Positions 1 to 6,872 of a DNA stretch of 6,872 nt are shown one piece after another. How positions within the stretch are numbered: the stretch's first letter is position 1; each line of letters starts with the position of its first letter. Source of the stretch: Acidobacteriota bacterium. Lineage in GTDB: Bacteria > Acidobacteriota > Terriglobia > Terriglobales > Acidobacteriaceae. The DNA is taken from contig JAJZCP010000081.1 of the NCBI GenBank assembly GCA_021846065.1, positions 1-6,872 on the forward strand, given 5' to 3'. A program made the translations under genes and the position numbers. A model generated the notes under the pieces. It made no database searches and was not told where the DNA came from. It saw only the letters and a program-made list of their open reading frames with translations.

Positions 1-14
1 TTGGGGGGCTGGGA

Positions 15-773
15 TTGGGTGCTGGAATCGATGTGCGGAACCTGAATGCATGGTATGGCAGCACGCATACCCTGCACGACATCGATTTGATGGTCCCCGC
101 CAACCGGGCGACGGCGCTGATCGGGCCATCGGGTTGCGGCAAGTCGACTTTTGTCCGCTGCCTGAACCGCATGCATGAGACGAACCCGATTGCGCGCGTC
201 ACAGGTTCCGTCAAACTGGGGGAACTCGATCTTTACAAGGACGCGGCGCCGGTTGCCGTTCGGCGAAGGGTGGGTATGGTGTTCCAGAGGCCGAACCCGT
301 TCCCGACTATGACGATTTATGAGAATGTGGCTGCCGGGCTGCGGCTGGCGGGAAATATCGGGCGCAGGCAGCGGGATGAAATTGTGGAGCGAAGTCTGCG
401 GCGCGCCGCGCTGTGGGATGAAGTCAAAGATGTGTGGAGGCAGAAGTCGGGCACGAATCTTTCCGGGGGACAGCAACAGCGTCTTTGCATCGCCCGCGCG
501 CTTGCAATAGACCCGGAAGTTCTTCTGATGGACGAACCGGCCTCCGCGCTCGACCCAATCTCCACGTCCAAGATAGAAGATTTGATCTTTGAGCTGAAGA
601 CCGATTACACCATCGTGATTGTGACGCATAATATGCAACAGGCTGCGCGCGTTGCGGAGATGACAGGCTTCTTCCTGAACGGGTATCTTGTGGAGTTCGA
701 CGCAACCACCAAGATATTTACCAATCCCAGGGACAAGCGCACGGAAGACTACATTACAGGCAGGTTCGGATGA
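15..773 (+). CDS. pstB: Phosphate ABC transporter ATP-binding protein PstB
   Basis: PstB is the cytoplasmic ATPase that powers the PstSCAB high-affinity phosphate importer and is needed for PhoU/PhoR phosphate signalling. All ABC-ATPase landmarks are visible in the 252 residues: Walker [10 protein letters not shown] (38-46), Q-loop glutamine 91 in the PstB-typical stretch [12 protein letters not shown], signature LSGGQ (149-153), Walker B VLLMDEP with catalytic Glu174, D-loop SALD (177-180) and H-loop His205. The C-terminal [10 protein letters not shown] is characteristic of PstB. Length is normal for the family. The start is uncertain: TTG at 15 has a G-run (3-8) at ribosome-binding distance and gives a family-like N-terminus, but the frame stays open to base 1, so a start just outside the window is possible. 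The gene overlaps phoU by 4 bp. The transporter genes pstS, pstC and pstA are expected upstream but are not visible. The identity is not in doubt; only the first few residues are. Confidence 0.96.
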   Translation: MGAGIDVRNLNAWYGSTHTLHDIDLMVPANRATALIGPSGCGKSTFVRCLNRMHETNPIARVTGSVKLGELDLYKDAAPVAVRRRVGMVFQRPNPFPTMTIYENVAAGLRLAGNIGRRQRDEIVERSLRRAALWDEVKDVWRQKSGTNLSGGQQQRLCIARALAIDPEVLLMDEPASALDPISTSKIEDLIFELKTDYTIVIVTHNMQQAARVAEMTGFFLNGYLVEFDATTKIFTNPRDKRTEDYITGRFG

Positions 774-1441
774 CACGCACCCGGTTCCATCAAAATCTCG
801 ACGACCTGAAGGAAAAGCTGCTGGTCATGGCAGGAATGTCCGAGCAGGCGATCCAGCGCGCCATGGAGGCGTACCGGGCCGGCGATCTTTCCATCTGCGA
901 TCTGGTCACGCGTTCCGAGCCGGCCATCAACCGCATGGAGCGCGACATCGACCAGATGGCGCTCGATCTGCTCGCCATGGAGCAGCCAATGGCCATCGAC
1001 CTGCGTTTCATCCTGGCGGTGATCAAGATCAATGCGGACCTGGAGCGGGTGGGAGACCAGGCGGTCAACATCGCCGAACGGGTGCGCGATCTGCAGAGCG
1101 GCGCGCCGGTGGAGTTGCCGGTGGACATCCCGCGGCTGGCCACGCTGGCAGCGACCATGGTGCGCCACGCGCTCCAGGCATTCATCGATGCGGACGCCGC
1201 GCTGGCGGAGAAGGTCCTGCTGATGGACGACGAAGTGGACGAGATGAACCGCTCCGTATATCGCACGCTGACCCGCTGCATTGAAGGCCAGCCGCAAGAC
1301 GCCAACCAGGCATTGAACGTCATCATCATCGCGCGCAATCTGGAGCGCGTTGGCGACCACGCCACCAATATCGCGGAGGACGTCATCTTCTGGGTACGCG
1401 GGGCGGACGTTCGGCACCACCTGCGGACGACTGGGACTTGA
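770..1441 (+). CDS. phoU: Phosphate signalling regulator PhoU
   Basis: PhoU is a cytoplasmic all-helical protein that links the Pst transporter to the PhoR-PhoB two-component system and represses the Pho regulon when phosphate is plentiful. The 223 residues show the expected two tandem three-helix-bundle repeats. Each carries the family's metal-binding signature: [14 protein letters not shown] at 90-103 and [14 protein letters not shown] at 190-203. Both copies keep the acidic residues that hold the metal cluster in known PhoU structures. The length is typical. The ATG start overlaps the pstB stop as ATGA, with a weak ribosome-binding sequence AGGCAGG at 758-764, so translation is probably coupled to pstB. 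The last residues (TTGT) and the TGA stop are encoded by the first copy of a 19-bp tandem repeat, so the extreme C-terminus is probably not conserved. The gene converges on the addA-like gene, 22 bp away. Confidence 0.96.
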   Translation: MTRTRFHQNLDDLKEKLLVMAGMSEQAIQRAMEAYRAGDLSICDLVTRSEPAINRMERDIDQMALDLLAMEQPMAIDLRFILAVIKINADLERVGDQAVNIAERVRDLQSGAPVELPVDIPRLATLAATMVRHALQAFIDADAALAEKVLLMDDEVDEMNRSVYRTLTRCIEGQPQDANQALNVIIIARNLERVGDHATNIAEDVIFWVRGADVRHHLRTTGT

Positions 1442-1463
1442 AATGACGACCGGGACTTGAAAT
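1426..1463. repeat. Two-copy 19-bp tandem repeat between convergent genes
   Basis: GACGACTGGGACTTGAAAT (1426-1444) is followed directly by GACGACCGGGACTTGAAAT (1445-1463). They differ at one position (T1431 versus C1450). The first copy supplies the final codons and stop of phoU. The second ends exactly one base before the stop codon of the opposing addA-like gene. Removing one copy would leave both proteins unchanged and shrink the spacer from 22 to 3 bp, so the duplication seems neutral for coding. It does not fold into an evident terminator. Confidence 0.85.
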
Positions 1464-4400
1464 TCAGGTGTTGACCGCGTTGCCCGAAGAGGCACCCCGA
1501 TAGCGCCACCAGGCGAGATGCGGCAACAGCGGATAGTAAAGCCCCAGGCGAATCTCCGTGCAGCCGGGGTACATGGCAGCCAGAACTGCTGCGTAGATTT
1601 GGAGCTGTTCGGCATAGAGTTCGCGCTCGCTTGCCAGAAAATTCTCCATGTCGCGCTGCCCAAGCGATGCCGTTTTGAAGTCGACAATCCACAGGCAATC
1701 CTGCCCCGGTTCGCGGGGTGCTGGGCCGGCGAGAAACATCCGGTCCACGCGAATGGATAGAAGCTCATTCCCATAGAAAGCTGTCAGCGGAACTTCAAAC
1801 TCGGCATGGATGCCTTCTGGCATCGGGTGCGGAGCTAACAGCCAGCGGGCATCCGGGTCCGTTGCCAGATCCAGCAGCACTTGCCGTATGCGCTTGGCAT
1901 CTTGCAAGGCATCGTGCTTCTGTACTCCGGCCTGCAGAAGTTGTAAGAATGCCGGCTGCTCCAACCCCTCAATCGCGCGGGCCGCGGCTGCTTCCGTGGG
2001 GCTTTCGGCAAGAATTTTTGCCAGCGGCTCCATGAGCGCGTGAACTGCTGTGCCAAAGCTACGCTTCTGCCAGGAGGCATGGGGGCGAGATGCGAGAAGG
2101 CGCTCCGTGCCGGTCTCACGTGTGGCAGTCCCTGCAATCATGGCGACGTCTTCGTCGGGCGTTGGCGGCTGCCAGCCGGCTGCAAGGCGATGGAAATTGG
2201 AGAGTCGAATCCCGTGCGGTTCGGTCGGAGCGACAGATTGCACAAGCGTCGGACGCGCAACCTCCGCCGCCAGAGATGGGATGACACCGGGAACCGCGTC
2301 AGCAGGCTCACGCGATCTGGCAGGCATGGCAACCACGTTGGATGGGGAGGAAGCCGCCGCCGCTTTTTCACTGCGGTGCTGCGCTAGAATCGCCTGCGCT
2401 ACTGGCCACGCGGTATGCAACAAACTCTGCACATGTGCCTTCTTCAGCGATCCTTCTTTGTTCTCGTGGCACTCGGCGAACAGGTGCAGCTCCTGTCGAG
2501 CTCGCGTGCAGCCTACATACAGCAGACGTTTCAATTCCTCGCGGTCGCGCTCCGCGCTCAACGAGGCAATCCACGAGTTGATCGGTTCCTTCTCTTCCGC
2601 AATGTGCTTGACCGGCGCAAGCAGAATGGAACCGGAGGGCTTTTCGTCGGCGTCTTCAAAAGAACGGTCCGGCGCCTGCTCCAGCCATCGCACCAGCCGC
2701 GGAGCATCGCCGCGCGGAGGACGATGCAGTCCGGGAATCAGGACCACGTCCCACTCCAGCCCCTTGGCCTTGAAAAGAGTCAGGACTTCCACGGGATTGT
2801 CGTCTGCGGATGGGCCGGCAGCGAAGAGCTTCTTCATTTGGCGCTCGAGTTGCCGCGCATTGGGCAGTCCGGACTCAGCTTCCAGTTTTCCCACCATACG
2901 AAAGAATTCCTGCGCGTTCTGCACTTCGCTTGCAGCCACGCAGTCGGCTCCGCCGAGGGTGTGCCAGGCGCGTTCCACCGTCGTCGCCAGACGGCCCCGC
3001 GACATCTGACGTATCGCCGCAACGACGATCCCCCAGGTGCGCTGCGCCCGCCGCTGGCCATCGGCAGACAGCAGAGACATTCTCTCGCGCAGCAGGGCCG
3101 AGACCGTCCAGGTGCTCCAGGAGGGGTCATCGCTGCCGCAGAGAATATGCAAATCGCCAAGCGTCAGGCCGCACCATGGCGCGCGTAACACCGCAAGTGC
3201 CGCGATGCGATCGGCGGGATGCAGAAGACAGCGGGTGAGCGCCAGCAGGTCCAGCATGGGCTGGCGGTCCGGCAGGGCGTCGAGATCGATGGCGCGATAG
3301 GGAATGCCTCGCTCGCGCATGGCTTGCAGGACCGGCCCAACATGGCTGCGGGCGCGGACGAGCACGGCAATGCTGCGAGGCGCGCCGTCTGGCCCGGCGG
3401 CTGCTCGATGACGCTCGATGACATCGCATACCTCACGAGCTTCCGCGGCGCAGTTGTCTTCGCCTGCGCGATCATCAGGATTGTCTTCTGCGTCTTCTGT
3501 GGAACTGGCTGCCAGATCGAAACCCTTGGATCGATAAGGTTGGACTTGCGGATGCCAGAAGAAGCGCTGCGTCTCCGCTTCGCGATGGGCGGCCTCAGAA
3601 GGCTCGAACAGGATCTCGTCGGGATGCCGGGAGGCGTCTCCATTGGCGCATGGGAACGCGCCGGGGACGAGCGCAAAAATCTGCTGAAACGCTTCGTTGG
3701 TCTGTTGCACCAGGCTTTGGCGGGAACGAAAATTGCTTCGCAGATGAATCGATTGCAGAGGAACGTCGCCCAATCCATCACGCTGGGCGCGCGCGAACAA
3801 GCCCACTTCGACATGGCGAAATCGATAGATGGACTGTTTGGGGTCGCCCACCAGAAAGATGGTCTGACTCTGCCCATCCCAGCCCTGCACCAGCCGGGCG
3901 AGCATGGCAAACTGCGTCATGGACGTGTCCTGCATTTCATCCACCAGCAGATGCTGGATTGCCGTTCCAAAGGTAAGAGCAAGGTTGCCGGTGTCTGCGG
4001 CCAGCGCGTGAGCGGCGGCCAGAGAAATCTCCACGAAGTCGGTTTTGCCGGTCTGGGCAAAGATAAATTTCAAATGCGCGAGGGCGCGCCGCAGAAGAAG
4101 AAAACTTGCGCGCAGGATGTCCCGCTGCTGCTGCGTGTAACAAGCCGGGGGCAGCATCGCGACGGCGCGCATTCGCTCGACAAGGGTTTCGTCTCCGGCG
4201 AGGGAAGCGAGCAGGTCCTGGAGCTTTGCTTTCTCCGTGCTCTTGGCTGCGAAGCCGATTCTTTTGTCGATGCCGCGTGCAGTGCGCAGCTCGCCGTCCC
4301 TTTTTAGCAGCAGATGTGCGGCCGACTGCCACCTTGCAAGTTCTTGGCAGCTACAGTCCGGAATGCCGGCAAATTGGAGAAGTTCGCGAAAAGGATTCGA

Positions 4401-5261
4401 GTATTCCGAGTGCTCCAATTGAATCGCAGCATGGTTCGCCAATTGGAATACGTGCAGCCAATCCGACTCTGGAAGTTGACGAAAAGCTCTTTGCAGCGTG
4501 TCCTCAATCCATTCCTGTAAAGGCTTTTCAAACTTTTCGGCGATCGCGCTATCCAGCTCATCGTCGGAAAGCTCTTTCTCGATGGGGAATACTCGACCCC
4601 ACTGGTCGCGACTTTCCAGCATGGCGGCGAGCAGGCCCACGGCGCGGTCCATGCGGTTGTCAAGATGCAGAAGCAAAGCGCGCGCAGCTTGCCGCAGTCG
4701 CGGGTGGGAGCCGCCCATCTCCTGCAAAGCAGCCTGAGAAGCCGCTCTATACAGGTCGGTGGCATCTTCCACCGGCTGAACGTTCACGCCCAGGCCAGAC
4801 ACCAACGGCAGACGCCCGGCAATTTCGCTGCAGAGAGAATCGATGGTGCGGATATTGAAGCGCTGCGGCTGGCTCGATAGGTTCCACCCTCGCGCAACAT
4901 CGTTCGAAAGGGCTTCAAGAGCGAACCGGCGAGTTTCCAGTTTGTGGGTAGCCTCCGGAGCGATCGGCATATTTTTCTGTGCATCGCGCAGCGACTCAAG
5001 AATGCGGTCGCGCATTTCGGCGGCGGCCTTGCGCGTAAAAGTGATGGCCAGCACCTCCTCCGGCCGTTCCACCCGAGCCAGCAGCCGCAGAAATCTTTGC
5101 ATCAACAACTCTGTCTTGCCCGACCCGGCGGGCGCTTCCACAATCCAGGACTGCTCGACGTTCCACGCGTCCATTCGCGCGTGTAGATCGCTCTGCGCTG
5201 CAGAAGCCGATGCGCCTTGCAAGCCGCCATCTGTAAGTAAATCCTGGGAGCTAGTTGTCAT
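1464..5261 (-). CDS. addA: AddA/RecB-like UvrD-family helicase-nuclease
   Basis: This is probably the motor and 3'-strand nuclease subunit of an AddAB-type enzyme that unwinds and resects double-strand DNA ends for homologous recombination. From ATG at 5261 it has 1265 residues, typical of AddA. Superfamily 1 helicase motifs occur in order: Walker A APAGSGKT (43-50), Ia [12 protein letters not shown] (about 73-84), Walker B LVDEMQDT (439-446), [14 protein letters not shown] (472-482), IV LRSNFRS (507-513), [14 protein letters not shown] (826-838) and [16 protein letters not shown] (912-925). An Ala/Pro-rich linker (about 960-1020) leads to a RecB-type PD-(D/E)XK nuclease: His1074, Asp1173 in VDRM, Asp1194 and Lys1196 in VDFKT, and QLQIY (1219-1223). 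No key residue appears missing. The reading frame extends 22 codons further upstream to 5327, but I prefer 5261: that ATG has GGGGGAAG (5268-5275) in front and overlaps the upstream stop by only 11 bp. A RecB-like name would be equally defensible; the AddB-like neighbour favours AddA. Confidence 0.9.
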   Translation of the reverse strand: MTTSSQDLLTDGGLQGASASAAQSDLHARMDAWNVEQSWIVEAPAGSGKTELLMQRFLRLLARVERPEEVLAITFTRKAAAEMRDRILESLRDAQKNMPIAPEATHKLETRRFALEALSNDVARGWNLSSQPQRFNIRTIDSLCSEIAGRLPLVSGLGVNVQPVEDATDLYRAASQAALQEMGGSHPRLRQAARALLLHLDNRMDRAVGLLAAMLESRDQWGRVFPIEKELSDDELDSAIAEKFEKPLQEWIEDTLQRAFRQLPESDWLHVFQLANHAAIQLEHSEYSNPFRELLQFAGIPDCSCQELARWQSAAHLLLKRDGELRTARGIDKRIGFAAKSTEKAKLQDLLASLAGDETLVERMRAVAMLPPACYTQQQRDILRASFLLLRRALAHLKFIFAQTGKTDFVEISLAAAHALAADTGNLALTFGTAIQHLLVDEMQDTSMTQFAMLARLVQGWDGQSQTIFLVGDPKQSIYRFRHVEVGLFARAQRDGLGDVPLQSIHLRSNFRSRQSLVQQTNEAFQQIFALVPGAFPCANGDASRHPDEILFEPSEAAHREAETQRFFWHPQVQPYRSKGFDLAASSTEDAEDNPDDRAGEDNCAAEAREVCDVIERHRAAAGPDGAPRSIAVLVRARSHVGPVLQAMRERGIPYRAIDLDALPDRQPMLDLLALTRCLLHPADRIAALAVLRAPWCGLTLGDLHILCGSDDPSWSTWTVSALLRERMSLLSADGQRRAQRTWGIVVAAIRQMSRGRLATTVERAWHTLGGADCVAASEVQNAQEFFRMVGKLEAESGLPNARQLERQMKKLFAAGPSADDNPVEVLTLFKAKGLEWDVVLIPGLHRPPRGDAPRLVRWLEQAPDRSFEDADEKPSGSILLAPVKHIAEEKEPINSWIASLSAERDREELKRLLYVGCTRARQELHLFAECHENKEGSLKKAHVQSLLHTAWPVAQAILAQHRSEKAAAASSPSNVVAMPARSREPADAVPGVIPSLAAEVARPTLVQSVAPTEPHGIRLSNFHRLAAGWQPPTPDEDVAMIAGTATRETGTERLLASRPHASWQKRSFGTAVHALMEPLAKILAESPTEAAAARAIEGLEQPAFLQLLQAGVQKHDALQDAKRIRQVLLDLATDPDARWLLAPHPMPEGIHAEFEVPLTAFYGNELLSIRVDRMFLAGPAPREPGQDCLWIVDFKTASLGQRDMENFLASERELYAEQLQIYAAVLAAMYPGCTEIRLGLYYPLLPHLAWWRYRGASSGNAVNT

Positions 5262-6872
5262 GCGAATCTTCCCCCGGCCCGTCGTTTCCTTCTCCGCCGA
5301 AAGCTGCGGCCACTGCTTCCGCCTCACCTACCCTGCAGAGCAAAGCCTGCGCGCAGTAGGTGCAGGTCTCGCGCGCTTTTTTGGGGTCCACCACGGCCCT
5401 ACCGCTTCGAAAGTCGTCTGCCAATCGAGTCAATGTGGCCTTCCATGCCGCCAACTGGATCTGCATTTCTTCTTGGGACAACGAAGTCGCCTCGGAACGA
5501 CCTCGTTCAGATTTTTTTTCCGGCGTCCGCGTGAAGACGGACGGCATCGAAGCAATCACGGTAAAGTCGATCTTGCGCGGATGCAGCCCAGCGAAAGCGA
5601 TTCCAGCGATGGGCGTGGAATCGGCGGACCGCTGGCCCCGCAAGACCGCATATGCAGGCAACTGCGGCTGGTCCGGCCGATCGCCCGCGCAGTCGTTCGC
5701 GGTTACCGTACCTGTCTTGTAATCCAGCAGAACCTGGCCGTGCTGCGTTGCGTCGATGCGGTCCACGCGGCATTGAAAGCCGATCCCGCCGAGCTGTGTC
5801 TGCTCCAGCGTGTCTTCCGTTTGGACGACGGTAAACTCCGGCCGAGCTTTTTCCTGCTCCAGCCACAGCAATAGCCTGTCCTCGATCCGTTCCGCCTCAA
5901 TCTCCAGCAGAGTCGCCTGCCATGGCTCGCTTGCATGGGCGGCAAATTCTCTAAGTTCAGCCTGGATATGCCGGTGTAAGATCGCGCGATGCTCCTCGGG
6001 AGTACCCTGCAGCAGGGCCTTTTGCGAGGCGACTTCTTCCCAGAATTTTTGCAAGACGCGATGTGCCACAGTTCCTTGAGCAGCCGCGTCCAGACCTGCG
6101 GCGGGTTCCTGCAGCGGACGCGTGCCTAGCCGCAGCTCTGCGAAAGCGCGAAACGGGCACGCCGACTGGAACTCAAGAAAACGGACGCCGCCGCGAACAT
6201 CGCCCGCGAGAAATGGCACGACGGGCTCTTCGTGGATATTTTCCAGCAGGCTCATTCTCTTTTCTGCAATGGTTCGCGCCGGATGCGAGACAAATTCCTC
6301 TGCCGCGACGATGGAAGTTGTTGGGAGGGCCTGTCGCACCAATGGCGACAGCAAGATTTCCCGGTCAGGGATCCGAGCGCTGGCGGCAGCAGCGTCGGAC
6401 TGCTGCAACGCAAAGCTTACGACAACTTTGCCGGCGGCATTCAATGTCCTTTGGGTAACGCGCTGCGCAAAGGCATCGTCATCGACCGGATCGGCGTAGG
6501 GCATACGTGCAGTTCGCTGCAAAGTCCAAGGGATGAAAGGCTGCACTCCGCCGCGCGGCGGCCACACGGAAGCCTGCGCATCCATCCACCAGACAGCATC
6601 GAAGACCAGCCCGGCGGACTCCGGAATGCCAAGCACCTGCACCGGAGCGTCCCTGGTTTCCAAAGCGAACAGTGTGTTGTCAGCCATGTGCTCCAACTTT
6701 TCCAGTGCAGTAGAAAAACGGACTGGGCCAGCCACAGCATTCAGTGAAGAGAGATCGTTCAGCATCGCGTTCCAGCGCTGCAGCAGCTGGTAGTCTTCAC
6801 TCGTCTTCGGCGTCAACAGATGGAATTCCGCAGCGCTCAATGATTCTTCAATCAGCTCACGCCATTCAGCGA
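5251..6872 (-). CDS. AddB-like Fe-S PD-(D/E)XK nuclease, 5' end outside window
   Basis: This is the probable partner subunit of the AddA-like helicase; it resembles the AddB-related 'probable DNA repair protein' family (TIGR03623 as I recall, about 900 residues). Numbering is from the TTG codon at 6840, which is not a real start: the frame stays open to the window edge, about ten more codons, so some 350 N-terminal residues are probably missing. Residues about 65-145 resemble the degenerate motif V-VI half of an inactivated helicase ([19 protein letters not shown]). The nuclease follows: His260 in GTVAHRVLQ, Asp360 in CRVDRID, Asp373 and Lys375 in LLDYKTG, and QLPAY (393-397). Cys228 (in FQSACPF) plus Cys493, Cys496 and Cys502 (C-x2-C-x5-C) match the split cysteine pattern that holds the 4Fe-4S cluster in AddB. 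The nuclease therefore looks active. It is the upstream gene of the pair and overlaps the addA-like gene by 11 bp. An A8 run lies at residues 441-443. Confidence 0.88.
   Translation of the reverse strand, partial: AEWRELIEESLSAAEFHLLTPKTSEDYQLLQRWNAMLNDLSSLNAVAGPVRFSTALEKLEHMADNTLFALETRDAPVQVLGIPESAGLVFDAVWWMDAQASVWPPRGGVQPFIPWTLQRTARMPYADPVDDDAFAQRVTQRTLNAAGKVVVSFALQQSDAAAASARIPDREILLSPLVRQALPTTSIVAAEEFVSHPARTIAEKRMSLLENIHEEPVVPFLAGDVRGGVRFLEFQSACPFRAFAELRLGTRPLQEPAAGLDAAAQGTVAHRVLQKFWEEVASQKALLQGTPEEHRAILHRHIQAELREFAAHASEPWQATLLEIEAERIEDRLLLWLEQEKARPEFTVVQTEDTLEQTQLGGIGFQCRVDRIDATQHGQVLLDYKTGTVTANDCAGDRPDQPQLPAYAVLRGQRSADSTPIAGIAFAGLHPRKIDFTVIASMPSVFTRTPEKKSERGRSEATSLSQEEMQIQLAAWKATLTRLADDFRSGRAVVDPKKARETCTYCAQALLCRVGEAEAVAAAFGGEGNDGPGEDSHDN
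5267..5275 (-). promoter_or_regulatory. Ribosome-binding site that fixes the addA-like start
   Basis: On the minus strand GGGGGAAGA lies five bases before ATG at 5261. It sits inside the last codons of the upstream nuclease gene, and the ATG overlaps that gene's TAG stop in the 11-base ATGACAACTAG (5261-5251). This supports a coupled re-start here rather than at the longer frame's start at 5327. The match to the anti-Shine-Dalgarno is purine-rich but imperfect. Confidence 0.5.
5495..5519 (-). other. Candidate -1 frameshift/slippage site in the AddB-like gene
   Basis: The minus strand has eight A's (5519-5512) read as GAA AAA AAA, which contains the slippery heptamer A AAA AAA in the correct phase for a -1 shift. 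The -1 frame then reads ATC TGA, stopping at 5509-5507. Starting three bases after the A run, GAACG (5508-5504) can pair with CGTTC (5499-5495) around the loop AGGT. Slippage would yield a product lacking residues 444-529, and so all three C-terminal cluster cysteines. There is no strong upstream Shine-Dalgarno-like stimulator, so this is only a candidate. Confidence 0.3.

Noticed and set aside
1426..1463. Start of a CRISPR array
   Set aside because: There are only two directly abutting 19-bp copies, with no spacers and no cas genes.
1479..1492. Possible terminator stem TGCC...GGCA near the end of the addA-like gene
   Set aside because: It has only four base pairs, lies inside coding sequence and has no T-tract on either strand, so it is too weak to call.
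749..1774. Minus-strand open frames (341 and 302 codons) opposite phoU
   Set aside because: They are antisense shadows of phoU that run through the repeat into the end of the addA-like gene. PhoU is unmistakable on the plus strand.
2050..3188. Overlapping plus-strand open frames (319 and 257 codons) opposite the addA-like gene
   Set aside because: The composition is Ser/Arg/Ala-rich with no motif, and helicase motifs V and VI lie on the minus strand in this stretch.
3219..4307. Long plus-strand open frame (362 codons) opposite the addA-like gene
   Set aside because: It lies in codon register antiparallel to the real gene, a common cause of long open shadows in GC-rich DNA. It has no recognisable domain, and the minus-strand frame there carries helicase motifs II-IV.
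4106..4858. Plus-strand open frame of 250 codons opposite the addA-like helicase
   Set aside because: The translation is low-complexity and Arg/Pro/Ala-rich, with no family resemblance and no start context.

Overview
The window is ordinary chromosomal DNA, moderately GC-rich by eye and almost fully coding. It holds four protein genes in two convergent blocks. Gene content, codon choice and protein style suggest a Gram-negative-type bacterium. I favour Acidobacteriota, but this is an impression and no lineage marker in the window proves it. I see no tRNA, rRNA, CRISPR array, insertion sequence or phage gene.

Left block (1-1441, plus strand): pstB, the ATPase of the high-affinity phosphate transporter, followed by phoU, its negative regulator. 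They overlap by the four bases ATGA, the usual end of a pstSCAB-phoU operon. The upstream pst genes would lie before base 1.

Junction (1426-1463): a 19-bp unit occurs twice in tandem with one mismatch. The first copy encodes the last residues and stop codon of phoU. The second copy fills the gap up to the stop codon of the opposing gene. The convergent genes are 22 bp apart, with no obvious terminator hairpin.

Right block (1464-6872, minus strand): a two-gene DNA-end-processing operon. The upstream gene, cut by the right edge of the window, is an AddB-like protein. It has a degenerate helicase remnant, a complete PD-(D/E)XK nuclease and the four cysteines expected for an AddB-type Fe-S cluster. 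The downstream gene is a full-length AddA/RecB-like UvrD-family helicase with its own C-terminal nuclease; its start overlaps the stop of the first gene by 11 bp. Together they probably form a two-nuclease AddAB-type helicase-nuclease that resects double-strand breaks for RecA-dependent repair and may also degrade foreign linear DNA.

The least ordinary signals are an A8 slippery run in the AddB-like gene followed at once by a -1-frame stop and a short hairpin, and the 19-bp tandem repeat between phoU and the addA-like gene. I found no convincing wholly new system.
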